From NCBI GenBank assembly GCA_949825045.1, contig OX463822.1:34536703-34600702 (forward strand): a stretch of 64,000 nt of DNA, written 5' to 3'. Origin of the DNA: Argyresthia goedartella (lineage: Eukaryota; Arthropoda; Insecta; Lepidoptera; Argyresthiidae). The notes below the pieces were generated by a model. The model did not search any database. It was not told the DNA's origin and saw only the letters and a list, made by a program, of their open reading frames with translations. Position 1 is the stretch's first letter. Each line of letters starts with the position of its first letter. Shown here piece after piece: positions 24,601 to 32,785 of this stretch. Both the position numbers and the translations under genes were made by a program.

Positions 24601-26580
24601 TACTTATTATTACTACCTATTTATTACTATTTCAGTTGTTATGCATTCTATTTCAGTCACTTTCGGTAATATTGACAACTACACAGATAAGAGCATATAA
24701 TTACATAGAATTTTGAAGTACATGTCTTTTATTTGGTATTGGGGAAAGAATTCTCTGATTTGGTATGATAATTCAAAAAATGTAAGTCAGTCTCACCTGC
24801 TTAGGACTCCTTTCTAACAGCATTTCAACAGTTTTACTGAAGTATGAAGCTAACAGTGGATTGAGCGGTGGATCCCGATTGATGAAGTCACACAAGCGGT
24901 TCATCTGCACCGCATCGGACGAGAGCCGGTCGCTGAGCTTCGATAGTTGGCTGGTCAGAACCTCGCAGGCCACACTGGCATGCCGATACTGTGATGCTAA
25001 CTCCACCTCTGGGGAAGGCTCTTCTGTGATCAGAGTGACCAGCTCAGCCAGCATCTCTGGTTTTGTCAGGCTGGAATAGCAATTTGGCATTTTTTATTTC
25101 GAGAAACAATGACATTACCTGACACAAAACTATATAAAGGCAAGGAATTAGCTGGGCCAGCTATAATACTAATTTTGTATGTGGACTAGCCCAGTGAATT
25201 CCTTGGCTTTCAGTATGTGATACCATGATTTATTCTGGATATAAGATGGCGACATTGCTCAATAGATCAAAAATCTAACAATATTTTTGTCTCCTACAGT
25301 GACTGATCAGAGTGTCAATAAAGGGGAGGAACCAGACTCTTGAAAAAAATAAAAAAATACTCTTTTTTGAGGCCGCAGTTAGAATCTAGTATCATTTGGC
25401 ACGACAAGAGGGATGGGTACCCAAGGCCGTTTTTGGAAGGACTTTAGAAAACAGGCGGTTTCAGATGCTTTTGGCGATTTTTCCGTAGGTGCATTTAGAG
25501 ACAATATAAAAAAACGCGAGTTGTCGGAAATAATTAGTTTTCGAGTTTTTTTTTTTCAAACTTTGCATACACACCTCTCTAAATTCTAACCCATAATCCA
25601 ATTGAAATTTAGCCACAATAACCTACTCTAAGTAGATGTTCAAAGAAACTCAAACGAAAGGAAACTATGTTCATTGACGCAAATGTAAGCAATTTAGGAC
25701 CTAAAAGGCCAGAGTCCAGGGCCACAAAACAATAAAAGAAAAAGCAAGCAATTAATGAATAAATTTGGCTTTGTGCATTCTGTTACAAAAAATTCAATCT
25801 CAGTTAATCTAGACGATCACTTCACTCTTCGACCTTCATCTTCATCCTTCATCACTTCATCACTCTTCAATCACTTTCATCTATGTATTCTCATCTTACA
25901 ATAAGCGTACAACGAAACGTAACACATTTTGAGGTCATTATTGCATGTTGTATTATTGTGTGTGTCATACAAAAAGCAAAATTTTAGATTTTTTAAAAAT
26001 CTTATTTGAAAAACTTGAGCTCCGACACCTGAAACTTTTAGACTGTTTAAAATGACCCAAACTATCTACCAAAAAATCACGAAAGTCCTAGCAAAACGCC
26101 CGATTTCTTAAGTCTAGCCTCGCCTTTCACTCCTACCTCCACAACTCCACTCCTCAACAACACTCCAACCCAGTAAATTAATATAAAAAATAGCTGATGC
26201 TAAAAATAAATATAAGGTTACAAAAGGGCTGTGAAGTCCACTCACAGCTGTATGAGGGCTTTGTTGTCCGCCTTGCACTCCTGTAGGATGTCATCCGCCT
26301 CCAAAACTTGCGCCAGAGTCACATTCTGAAACCAAAGCCGCACTGACAACACTTTCGATAACGGCTTTCCCACTCTTATACAGCCGACTCTTGAAGATGA
26401 TATCTTGCAGCCGACACAAGGAATAGGAGAGATACACAAGAGAACACGTAATTGTTGGTGGAATCCTCAATATCCAAGCAAGGCACACAATCATAACCAT
26501 CAATTTCACACAATACATACCTCTTCCTTGAGGAGAGAATTTAATTCTCTGAGCACGATATAGTTCCCGCTCCAGAACAT
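12398..26580 (-). CDS. PPP6R: PPP6R: protein phosphatase 6 regulatory subunit (SAPS), exons 1-6, partial
   Basis: Regulatory subunits of this family bind the catalytic subunit of protein phosphatase 6 through a helical-repeat SAPS domain and direct it to substrates in cytoplasm and nucleus. Six minus-strand exons join with compatible phases: 26580-26521, 26325-26246, 25070-24797, 19228-19064, 15586-15445 and 12605-12398. The start MFWSGNYIVLRELN, LEADDILQECKADNKALIQL, ACEVLTSQLSKLSDRL, PPLNPLLASYFSKTVEMLL, FLPNLLRHIGTSAIADTF and WLEEHQFLESLIAIICG are hallmarks of the SAPS domain in the right order. Each junction restores the frame and has GT-AG borders. No frameshift was found. The remaining SAPS exons and the C-terminal tail lie left of the window, since nothing SAPS-like was seen at 1-12397. 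Introns of 1.2 to 5.6 kb are filled with transposons. Confidence 0.93.
13030..15315 (+). mobile_element. Tc1/mariner-superfamily element (DD82E type), 2.3 kb, in PPP6R intron 5
   Basis: Perfect terminal inverted repeats of 25 bp begin CAGATGTAGTGAATAATCCT at 13030 and at 15315 (minus), each flanked by the target TA (13028-13029 and 15316-15317). Similarity of the two ends continues imperfectly for about 15 bp inward. A transposase lies between, about 320 bp from the left end and 620 bp from the right end. Its right end is only 130 bp from the donor of PPP6R exon 5. Matching TIRs and a nearly open transposase suggest a recent insertion. Confidence 0.9.
13351..14692 (+). pseudogene. DD82E-type transposase, one frameshift
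   Basis: The frame from 13351 runs 358 codons and carries an N-terminal helix-turn-helix region (SEASGISQRTVNKILQKEY, about residues 50-68), a second HTH-like block (CDFTLRKILRKMGFRYKKVE), the first catalytic Asp in YMDETYIH (residue 190) and the second in LLVDNAAYHN (residue 280). An extra ATAT in the AT run near 14412 throws the frame, which resumes as HPDFNPIENIWSPIKGYVSK with the catalytic Glu and ends near 14692. Allowing for the shift, 82 residues separate the second Asp and the Glu, far more than the 34-41 of classical Tc1/mariner and as described for the DD82E group of the IS630-Tc1-mariner superfamily. The product would cut and join the 25-bp ends in the nucleus. Confidence 0.85.
15445..15586 (-). 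CDS. PPP6R: PPP6R exon 5
   Basis: 142 nt encoding WLEEHQFLESLIAIICGTYA followed by an Ala/Gly/Pro-rich insert, phase 1 at the GTGAGT donor. The insert is longer than the loop usual at this point and very GC-rich. Confidence 0.9.
15764..16135 (+). repeat. Common lepidopteran TTAGGGTTCCGTACC repeat
   Basis: Opens TTTTAGGGTTCCGTACCGAA with CCGTCCGTCCGTCC inside, then a CACCAGGCTGTAACTCATGA block, and ends CGTGCGCGAGTTCGACTCGC. I recognise both ends and the middle as one widespread lepidopteran interspersed repeat. It has no coding capacity. Confidence 0.8.
16136..17295. other. Repeat-rich intron sequence of PPP6R, no gene
   Basis: Contains the SINE-tail fragment at 16330-16395 and a small 9-bp hairpin near 16214-16233. 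Around 16860-17040 a slightly GC-richer segment opens short frames on both strands with no recognisable product. Confidence 0.4.
16330..16395 (+). repeat. SINE 3' tail fragment
   Basis: TTGAGCTTAATAGATGCCTC then GATTGTCCTATAATATTTAT matches the end of the tRNA-derived lepidopteran SINE class also seen at 51030-51290. Confidence 0.5.
17296..18739. mobile_element. 1.44-kb element with long imperfect inverted ends, non-autonomous
   Basis: The left end (17296-17385) and right end (18739-18635, minus) share GCTAGAAGGCGGAATA, AACTTTGACAACT and GGGTCATTTTCAAAAAAAGT in the same order. The right copy has about 25 extra bases in the middle. Both start GGGC. No transposase frame lies inside. The words GTGAGTCAC/GTGACTCAC occur repeatedly in the interior (near 17450, 17840, 17870, 18240). 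No clear target duplication was found, so the superfamily is open. Confidence 0.7.
18740..19063. other. PPP6R intron 4 sequence, nothing recognised
   Basis: AT-rich. No repeat border or reading frame of interest between the long-TIR element and PPP6R exon 4. Confidence 0.5.
19064..19228 (-). CDS. PPP6R: PPP6R exon 4
   Basis: 165 nt, 55 codons, phase 0 at both ends. Encodes CLRVLDFFKSRRDFLPNLLR then HIGTSAIADTF, the SAPS helical repeat. GC-rich against an AT-rich intron. Confidence 0.95.
19285..19620. repeat. Unclassified repeat, copy 1, with large hairpin
   Basis: Shares an ordered set of words with 20205-20480 (GGCGAGACGCTCTAAGAGAA against GGCGAGGCCCTCTAAAAGAC, then ATAACATAGTGCTTT, GAGGAGATAAAATTAA and a CATCTGTTGACATG end), so the two are diverged tandem-oriented copies of one family. 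This copy contains a 10-bp hairpin (19459-19484) and the hairpin at 19490-19577. Confidence 0.6.
19490..19577. repeat. 32-bp inverted repeat, 24-nt loop
   Basis: 19490-19521 (TGGCGGTAAAAGCGTGCGTG...) and 19546-19577 are reverse complements with 31 of 32 bases paired. Confidence 0.95.
19785..20118 (+). mobile_element. LINE 3' end copy with (TTGACTA)n tail
   Basis: Non-coding 3' part of the Jockey-group LINE also present at 23105-23480 (+), 23935-24105 (-) and 48382-48702 (-). Shared words: GTATGGGGTCAATCTGGCTC, AAAGAGATCTAAAAATCAAT, CCCACAGTGGTCCA and ATATCTACAGTAATAAAGTA. It ends in repeats of TTGACTA (20089-20118). The CCTTCTCCTCCCACAGTGG block appears twice, about 200 bp apart. Confidence 0.8.
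20205..20480. repeat. Unclassified repeat, copy 2
   Basis: Diverged second copy of the repeat at 19285-19620. The large hairpin has decayed here (CACGCTTTTACCGACGCGAC near 20389). Confidence 0.5.
20515..20860 (-). pseudogene. RTE-like LINE C-terminal fragment
   Basis: Minus-strand pieces read LIFSIFIYGAETWCLKS and, after frameshifts, FGHIMRSSRYQLEKLIIMGQ, both signature blocks at the C-terminal end of RTE-type reverse transcriptases (YGAETW and FGHI.R...EKLI..G). No polymerase core remains. Confidence 0.75.
20930..21135. mobile_element. MITE with palindromic GTTAGTTGATAAACTAAC words
   Basis: Contains TATGTCACCGTAAGATTG, AACCGTTAGTTGATAAACTA (twice, once per arm), GGTCAACTATCGACAGAT and AGTAAACTGGTTTAAACTTG. 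Related copies are at 33180-33330, 33436-33520 and 38996-39135, in both orientations. It is internally palindromic with no coding capacity. A fragment of the MITE family of 51717-51945 (CACTGCGGTGGCTTAGGTGA) follows directly. Confidence 0.7.
21440..22665 (+). pseudogene. Jockey-group LINE reverse transcriptase, decayed
   Basis: In order on the plus strand: FPDLMKHSKRIPLCKSGDKS and NFRPISVLPARSKIFEK (21451-21585), AMEVFCDLSKAFHCVDHDRL (21728-21787), VPQSSILGPFLFLVYINDLP (21885-21945), an active-site box altered to FAYDTS where FADDTS is expected (first Asp lost), IPIDSKLQWG, SSAAYAVRNI and FENIIYVRRN. Several frameshifts and stops separate the blocks. The C-terminal end is interrupted by a short-loop palindrome (22633-22668) and a MITE (22670-23100). 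The 3' untranslated part resumes at 23105. Confidence 0.88.
22633..22668. repeat. Perfect 17-bp hairpin with 2-nt loop
   Basis: AAGGGTCAATGCATTCT, AG, then the exact reverse complement. The left arm is LINE sequence (compare 11648-11667), so the right arm is a snap-back copy of it. Confidence 0.95.
22670..23100. mobile_element. 431-bp TA-flanked MITE inside the LINE
   Basis: Ends share ACAGT(G/C)TGTTACC then GCA in inverted orientation (left 22671, right ends at 23100). TA sits on both sides. Deleting it would rejoin LINE sequence at 22669 with CCTCTGGAGATTTTGAAATT at 23106, the same order as at 11690. No coding capacity. Confidence 0.7.
23104..23485 (+). mobile_element. 3' part of the Jockey-group LINE
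   Basis: Continuation of the element at 21440. Contains CTCTGGAGATTTTGAAATTG, TATATGGGGTTAATCTAGCT, AAAGAGATCTAAAAATCAAT and a short (TGACTT)n tail at about 23474-23487. Confidence 0.75.
23935..24105 (-). mobile_element. LINE 3' end fragment
   Basis: Minus-strand copy of the segment seen at 20000-20100: TTTATTGCTGTAGATATTTA, TTTTTGCCTCTTCTGTATGT, ACCACTGTGGGAGAGAAGGG, ACTCCTACAGATTGATTTTT. Confidence 0.75.
24166..24275. repeat. 13-bp hairpin followed by three 27-bp repeats
   Basis: CGTAGCATGCCCA / TGGGCATGCTACG (24166-24178 and 24186-24198) form a hairpin with a 7-nt loop. Next come three units of GAAAGGCGAGGGAGAAAACT-type, 27 bp each. Confidence 0.85.
24797..25070 (-). CDS. PPP6R: PPP6R exon 3
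   Basis: 274 nt. The first base completes a Leu codon left by exon 2. Encodes SVACEVLTSQLSKLSDRLSS and NRDPPLNPLLASYFSKTVEM, the most conserved SAPS block. Ends SPKQ in phase 0 at GTGAGA. Confidence 0.95.
25071..26245. other. PPP6R intron 2 with MITE fragment
   Basis: 25425-25610 is a diverged one-ended copy of the MITE at 45948-46513 (GGACTTTAGAAAAC...GGTTTCAGATGCTTTT, then GGAAATAATTAGTTTTCGAG). Near 25810-25880 CTTCATC words recur. No gene. Confidence 0.6.
26246..26325 (-). CDS. PPP6R: PPP6R exon 2
   Basis: 80 nt after a TTTCAG acceptor. It encodes NVTLAQVLEADDILQECKAD, the conserved opening of the SAPS domain, and ends in phase 2 at a GTGAGT donor. Confidence 0.92.
26521..26580 (-). CDS. 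PPP6R: PPP6R exon 1
   Basis: Starts at the ATG 26580-26578 (MFW, conserved at the start of the family). Twenty codons end at a GTATGTAT donor, phase 0. Confidence 0.9.
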
Positions 26581-27467
26581 TGTCTCATTTACTAAGTACG
26601 GGTTGTTAAATTAATCTAGATCCATAGAAAAAGGTGTTATTTTACGCAATTTTAGTGTTTCTTCGATAAAAGTGCAACGATCCGTTTTCCCGTACGTTTG
26701 ACAGATGGACCCGATGTTGCCGTTCTAAAATTCTACAAATTACAATTCAATTAAATAACGAAACGCAATGCAGGCTGCTACAGCGCCAATTTTCTAGTTA
26801 CTCCGATAAACAGGGCACACGTAACCCGAAAAATTCCTCCGTCTTTGAAATTTGGCATGTGATGAACAGTGTTGCCGTTCTACAAAATTTTAAGTAGCTA
26901 GATACTCTGAAAAATTCCGCTAGATATGCGAAAAAATCTTTTCTGAAATCCGCTAGATGTCCCTAGATTTTATCTGATAAATAAACCGCTGTTGCCTAAG
27001 TCTTATCTAGTTTTATACTCTTGTAATTCATGCAAACACCTTTTATTACACTAAAATGAATAAATAAATAATAATCTAACAAAACTGTTAATATAATGAA
27101 CAGGCAAAATAAATGAAATATGTTTATTGAAAAAAACCAGTAACAAACAAAACACCTAATCCTTAATCTTTAAACAGTTAAATATGTAGATAAGCATTAA
27201 TTACTTTACAAAAAAAATGGATAATTAGCTAGGTTTATACCTAAAATTCAAAATCAGAAAGAAGTCATCTGGGTGTTCAATTATAATGTCAGTGGAAGAT
27301 GAAGCCTCTCCAAGGTCTCCGGTTGCTTTTGATCATCACTGATGAATGAAGCAAGGTTAAAAACTTAAAGCTCGTCGTAGATGGCAGCACTGTTGAGTGT
27401 TCCTATCCTAAGAACCGCCATATTGTCTATTTGTTGTTGTTTGCTATAGTATAAATATTAGATAAAA
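26581..27467. other. Region between PPP6R and the SAP exon
   Basis: Should contain the PPP6R promoter (minus) just right of 26580. No TATA box or CpG-rich block is obvious. CCGCTAGAT-type words repeat near 26918-26960. The rest is AT-rich. Confidence 0.35.
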
Positions 27468-27800
27468 ATGTATTCGACCTGTAGTATAGCTAAGATAAAA
27501 GACGAGCTTAGAAAACGGAGAGCGTCTGCCATTGGTAAAAAAGCAGCTTTAGTTGAAAGGTAAGTTAAAAACTGGCATTGTTATGATTTAAAGGTTATGT
27601 ATGTTGCGTTTTTTTTTTGTTAAGACCATTTTTTGTTATAGATTACAGGCGTACGAAAGGAATAACCTTGACGGGGTTGAAGACGAACTTGAGGATGAGA
27701 TTCAAGTACCGAATAAAGGAAGACTTTTGTACGAAAGTAGAAGCCTGGTAACTCTTCGTGTTGCTTTTGAAGGAAACCAAAATATGAAAATATTGAGGGT
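27468..27800 (+). pseudogene. Two-exon SAP-domain N-terminus, transposon-derived
   Basis: Exon 1 (27468-27559) starts at an ATG and encodes CSIAKIKDELRKRRASAIGK then KAALVER. Exon 2 (from 27642, after a TTATAG acceptor) continues in phase as LQAYERNNLDG and an acidic stretch. This is a textbook SAP DNA-binding motif (LK.ELR.RG...GKKA.LVERL.AYERN). In arthropods this motif often starts transposon-encoded proteins. No partner domain follows on the plus strand and the frame stops at 27829, so it is probably a broken gene. Confidence 0.6.
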
Positions 27801-27840
27801 ACAGCTGTTTTCTTTCACACTTTGCATATAGATTTCTCAC

Positions 27841-28003
27841 CTGTATACGAATTGGGTCCATAATAATCTTCAGGTAGAAAATGGGCAGCACATAACCTTG
27901 ACAAAGTACTAGCATTCCATTTTTTTCTACGAAGAGCTTTCTCCCACAGTTTTCTTCTTCTAGCTTCTTTGGGGAATAAATGAATCCCCGTATTTTTGCA
28001 AAG
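27841..28003 (-). pseudogene. THAP-domain exon on the opposite strand
   Basis: A 163-nt minus-strand exon with a TTGTGCAG acceptor and GTGAGA donor encodes GIHLFPKEARRRKLWEKALR, RKKWNASTLSRLCAAHFLPE and DYY. That is the C-terminal half of a THAP zinc finger (FP....R...W..A..R..W.......LC..HF...D), with the second Cys and His. The exon carrying the first C..C pair was not found to the right. THAP fingers occur in P-element transposases and domesticated proteins. It lies tail-to-tail with the SAP exons. Confidence 0.7.
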
Positions 28004-28523
28004 CTGCACAAAGAGTCATTATAAGAAATTATTCATAAACCAATTGGTTTGTTTACATAATTAGAAAGGAGAACTGTCAAATTCATGGAACACTCAAAAC
28101 TGCTGACATCTGAAGTGATCAAAAGGCAGTTTTCAACTGCGGAAATATTTCCGCAGTCTGAAATACTTTCTGTATACTTATGTTTGTACTATTTTTGAAG
28201 GGGAATTAGCAAAGATAGCAGAAGACTAGAAAATAACTAACAAAATAAATTTAATTGTGACGTGACAGATAATGCATCAAACATGATTGAGGCTGCAAAC
28301 CTATTATGCTACGTTCACAAATTGAATTTGATCGTTCAAGATGGCCTATCGTCACAAAAAATGGAAACAACAATTCAAAAAGTGAAAAAAACTGTTGCGC
28401 ATTTCAAGAGAAGCACTCAGGCTAAGGAAAAACTCTTGAAGTATCAGATCGTAGCCCAAAAAATTACACCTGGCACTGATAAAAGTTTACTTATGAGCAT
28501 GCCTGTTAGATGTAACTCAACAT

Positions 28524-28710
28524 GAGGTTCTTTGAATTGCAAGAAGCCATAAGAGCAACGATTCCCAACCTGAATGTAAATTTGCCAATAATTTCGGTAG
28601 AAGAGACTCAACATATTTAATGTTAAAGAGGTTCTTTGAATTGCAAGAAGCCATAAGAGCAACGATTCCCAACCTGAATGTAAATTTGCCAATAATTTCG
28701 GTAGAAGAGT
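28524..28710 (+). repeat. Tandem duplication inside the hAT gene
   Basis: GAGGTTCTTTGAATTGCAAG and about 80 bp onward to GGTAGAAGAG are present at 28524 and again at 28628. A shared TCAACAT precedes each copy (28517 and 28610), which fits slippage or unequal exchange at that short homology. Confidence 0.9.
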
Positions 28711-29365
28711 GGCAGTGCATTGAACAAATGATGACGGTCCTGAAGCCTTTCTATGAAGTGACAACCATCATGAGCGGTGAAAATACCTCACTGCCAGTAA
28801 AGCAGTTGTCATAACAAAAGGTTTAGCAGCAGTTTTTGAAGAACTGGAGAAAAACGTTTTCTCCCCTACTGTGAGAGAATTAATAAGGACTTTAAGAAAG
28901 GGAATATCCACGAGGTTTTATGGAATAGAACGAAATGGAGTAGTAGCCAAGTGCACCTACTTAGACCCGCGGTTCAAAGAACACGCATTTAAAGACCAAG
29001 CCGCACTGGCAACAATTAAATGCGTTATAAATAATAGACAAAGTCACAGAAATGCTAACTGACGATGATGCGTTTTTAGCCACGGACAATCATGATGCAG
29101 ATCCAAACGCAGACTGTTCTATATGAACAAATTTTGACAGAAAAGTCAAATCTGTACGGATTCCGAAAAATTCGAAGACAACAGCGCTGGAAGAGGTAGA
29201 AATGTTTCTGAAAGAAGAAGTTGTTTCCAGAACGGCCTGTCCTTTAAAGTGGTGGAAAGACCACAAAAAAAATTACCCATCTCTCTTTCACCTGTTCGTC
29301 ACATATTCCAATATTATAATGACATCAGTACCATGCGAGAGGGAATTTTCCAAGGCTGGATACAT

Positions 29366-30711
29366 TTATTTATTTATTTTTTATTTATTTATTTACATTA
29401 ATTATTATTTGTGCCCTTACAGAAAATTCCAAATCGACACATATACAATATAATTTGCAAAAATATAAATACAAGTCAATTAAATTAAATTAAATTACCA
29501 TTATATATATACATTCCATTCTAAAAGTTCAATAATTCGGTGACAACACAATCATGCATCCATCTCACAGAACCTGCCACATTCGCGCACTATGTCACTC
29601 CATGCATCACCAAACAGATCGTTCATTGGTGCTACAGCCAGCAGTGCGTTGAGGCTGTCTCGCGCCCGCACTAGTGGAGAATGCCGGCGCGCCACCGTGC
29701 GGTGCGTGCCGCCCACCAGCAGATGGTGCCTGCGTGCGCGTAGGAAATTTTCAGGCACGAATAACGCGCATACCGTACTGACAAGCGCTGCGCAGTCACT
29801 GTCGCCTCGCAACAATCGACACACAGTCAGAAGCTGTTCGGTGGTACGTCGCACCTCTAGTGAGTTATATCCAAGCATATCCAATATAAAAGCGGATGGA
29901 TATAGGTAAGGGTAGTATCCGAATTTCCTCTTGTATAGGTATCGTAGGAAAGCTTTTTGTACCTTCTCGAGCCTAAGGACGTATAACTTTGCATGTGGAT
30001 AAAGTAGCTGGACCACACCCAAATTCTGGAATCCCTTACAATTCCGTATCACAAACCCTAATCTTTTAAAGCATTCCTTGGCCAAGGTGCTCATGTGCTC
30101 ATGGAATGTAAGTTTAGGGTCGAACTTAACACCGAGGTCCTTCATCGAATACACTCGAGTCAAAGACTCCTTGCCGAGTGTATACGCAGCGCGAATAGGC
30201 CAAGGAGAGCACGTGAAGGATATAAAACAACACTTCTCAATATTGAAAAGGAGTTTGTTGTTTACACTCCACCTATGCACGGCGTCTAGATCTTCCTGCA
30301 GTAGACGACAATCGTGCTCTGACTTCACGGGAAGTATCAGTTTCATATCGTCCGCGTATAGGAGGCATGTGGCGTGTTTTATCTCTGCTACTAGTTCATT
30401 TATCATGATGATAAATAACAACGGACCAAGAATAGAGCCCTGACTAACACCTGACCGTGTACGGCTGGGACTCAAAATAGCCATGACGTACATATTGTTG
30501 GCGGTCCTTCAGGTAGTCAGCGAGGAAGACCAACAGCCGAGGGGAAAATCCAATGGCACACAATTTCTTCATAAGGACGTTGTTATCGACTCTATCGAAC
30601 GCCTTACGAGAGTCCAGATAGGCGACGTCCACCTGACATCCCTGGTCGATGCTCTCTGAGACAATCTCGACCAACGTCAGTAAGTTGGTCGTTACTGAGC
30701 GACGACTCATC
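29366..30711 (-). pseudogene. 5'-truncated LINE inserted in the hAT gene
   Basis: Minus-strand reverse transcriptase: SRKAFDRVDNNVLMKKL (before a stop at 30444), then VSQGSILGPLLFIIMINELV, the active-site box LLYADDMKLI, GVKFDPKLTFHEHM and a C-terminal end SPLVRARDSLNALLAVAPMN..FGDAW..IVRECGRFCEMDA stopping at 29552. The 3' untranslated part ends in AATAAATAAATAA-type tail (29366-29400, minus sense). Endonuclease and ORF1 are missing. A second 3' fragment of the same family is at 38017-38475. Flanks ACAT at 29362 and 30712 may be the target duplication. Confidence 0.88.
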
Positions 30712-30790
30712 ACATCATTTCCGATAGACGGACTAGATTAACCACCTCAAAGGTTACAATGATTATGTTTCTTAACGCAATAGCAAGAAG

Positions 30791-31590
30791 AAAAGGGCAC
30801 AAAACAATGATGTAAATATGTAGATATGAATGTAAAAACGAACAAAAAATTAATTACAAAAAATATATAAATAAATAAATAGTAAATAATTAATTAATAT
30901 AAAATAAAAATAAATATGTAAATAAATAAATGTATATAAAAACAAAGATGTAAATAATAAATGTAAATATAAAAACAAAGAATCATGTAAATAAGACAAA
31001 TGAACTTCTAAATACGCCAGAATTGAGATGAAATCATATTAATTTAATCACAATACTAAATTTAATGCTTAACCGATTTCAGGGGGGTGTTACATACAAC
31101 TTAACTTTAATTGGAAATCGAGTTTAAAATTGTATTTTTAAAGTACTATTTTTAAACTTCATACTTCATCAAACTCCACTTTACTTTAGTACTTTTTTAG
31201 ACTCGAAACGGGATGACTGATTTGCAAAATTTCAATTTGTCATTCTGTTTCTACGTTGATTAGTTTTGACACCTTTAGAAATTAATATATCCCTTACAAC
31301 TCACATGTCTCTCACTTTGAACTAATAACAATAATTTTAGATTGAAATAGTAATTCTGACAGTCCTAAGCCTGTAAAAAGTTTGAAGGGAAGTTTATTTG
31401 ATCGCTATGATGTTGCTAACATAAGTACTAAAAACTAACAGAAATGGGACACATTACATAACACACTTTAAAAGCTACAACGGCAAGTACGAATATAATT
31501 TTAGTTACCTACCTATAAAGCAAGTTTAAAAATCAACATTGTTGTGAAACCTTACAGTAAACGTGAAATGTCGAAAATCATATATAAATG
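30791..31590. other. A/T low-complexity run and unassigned sequence
   Basis: 30820-30990 is built of AAATAAATAAAT and TGTAAATA words, probably a degraded tail or microsatellite. 31020-31590 has no recognised feature. Confidence 0.5.
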
Positions 31591-31594
31591 ATGC

Positions 31595-31835
31595 CACTAT
31601 CAAGGCGTTTAAAAGGAAGCAGATATTTGTGACCACGACACAGTGAACGATTATGTTCACTGCCACGACAGCGTCAGAACTACCGGAAGAAAACATACTT
31701 CAGCCGATCGAATTCGATTTCCAGTCAAAATGTCTAATTTGTGGCAACGACATTTTAAATTCAAAATTTCGACAAATCAAAATGCCGCACACAAAATAAT
31801 TACTAAAAACAATGTCTTCATGTCGTAATGACTTA
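31595..31835 (+). pseudogene. Possible exon fragment with CLICGND motif
   Basis: One plus-strand frame reads TASELPEENILQPIEFDFQS then KCLICGNDIL, with a stop 22 codons later, and a GTAAG donor-like site at 31849. A C..C pair after an aromatic FDF motif recalls the N-terminal finger of some insect transposon proteins, but I cannot name it. An 8-bp hairpin (CAGTGAAC/GTTCACTG) sits at 31640-31661. Confidence 0.2.
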
Positions 31836-32530
31836 TCTTGCGAAACGGTAAGAAAACCATTTCGTTTTTTAACCCCTTTCCTCACAAAAAATGGCCTGCT
31901 ATTTTCAAAGTCATTGCTTGGTTAAAGAATAAGTGAGCGTAATTTTTCAAAATGGCGCCCGCCACGATAAGGGTTACTGCATTCACTGTACTGTACTACT
32001 ACACTTACTTTACGCTGAGATTAAAGTGTTATTAGTACGAAAACATTTTATAAACCGCAGGTAACATAGGTACTTATAGCCTAACAGTGGTCCAGACCAT
32101 AAAGAGACGCTTTATTTGTCCCAAACCTTTTGTAAGAACGAGATTTGCTCATACATACAAAGCCCATCGACTTAACACCAAATTCTTCTTTGCAGTAATC
32201 CTCTGTGATCCATGTGACCATGAGATCAAAAGAAAATATATATAACTTGCTTTATAACCTCAACTATGATGAAACAGAAAACATGTTGTCGAAAACTGAA
32301 TAAAAAGTACTCTTAGTCATCCACTAGTCAGTAATAGCTGAATGTTCTCGTTTGTTATATGGAATTCACAAAATTTTAATCTTGGCCTAATATTACAATA
32401 TAATATAATAATAAACAATATTTCAGTATCTACATTAAAACCAAAGTATGATTATAATAACAGTATGTTTGTTAGTCATTAATGATAATCAATATTGATC
32501 ATGGAGGTATTACAAATATATAAAATTAAA
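31836..32530. other. AT-rich interval, nothing recognised
   Basis: No coding frame, tandem repeat or inverted pair of note. Confidence 0.5.
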
Positions 32531-32532
32531 TG

Positions 32533-32785
32533 GGAAATATTAAACTGCACATCAATAATACTGATTTGCACAGAAAATATACTGACTTTCACAGCAAATA
32601 TAAGGGAAAAATACTGCTTTAGCTTAGGTAAAGGGTAAAGGGGGTGAACGAAGCAAAGCCCCCTTTAGCCTTCGTATCAGGTTAAACATTTAAGAACAAC
32701 AAAAATACTTAAAACATAAAAAGTATTTTTGATGATCCTTTTTTGCTGTGAAAATCAGTATTTATGCTGTGCGATTAAATACTAG
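32533..32785. mobile_element. MITE (family of 51717-51945)
   Basis: Inverted ends ATTAAACTGCACATCAATAA and (minus) ATTTAATCGCACAGCATAAA enclose a core with GGGTAAAGGGGGTGAACGAA and CCCCCTTTAGCCTTCGTATC. The core folds on itself (TAAAGGGGG/CCCCCTTTA). Confidence 0.8.

Larger units (their letters stand above)
23486..24796. other. PPP6R intron 3 sequence with repeat fragments
   Basis: Holds a CCAGAAATGTT...GGCCCCAT stretch (23691-23748) shared with 19656-19712, dinucleotide runs at 23751-23800, the LINE 3' copy at 23935-24105, the hairpin/27-bp repeats at 24166-24275 and ATCAATCAATCAATC near 24498. No gene apart from PPP6R. Confidence 0.5.
28255..30790 (+). pseudogene. hAT-family transposase (ZBED-like), split by a LINE
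   Basis: Plus-strand blocks of an Ac-type hAT transposase: VTDNASNMIEAANLLCYVHK (28259 onward), HFKRSTQAKEKLL, VRCNST, LKRFFELQEAI, EEWQCIEQMMTVLKPFYEVT, TYLDPRFKEHAF, and the dimerisation motif CPLKWWKDHKKNYPSLF...SVPCEREFSKAG. At 29366 a LINE interrupts, and at 30712 the hAT frame resumes as ISDRRTRLTTSK...MFLNAIARR. A 104-bp step duplication (28524 and 28628), frameshifts near 28810 and 29060 and loss of the N-terminal BED finger and first catalytic region make it inactive. Confidence 0.88.

Noticed and set aside
29592..30443. Plus-strand frames of 105-121 codons
   Set aside because: Shadows of the minus-strand LINE reverse transcriptase.
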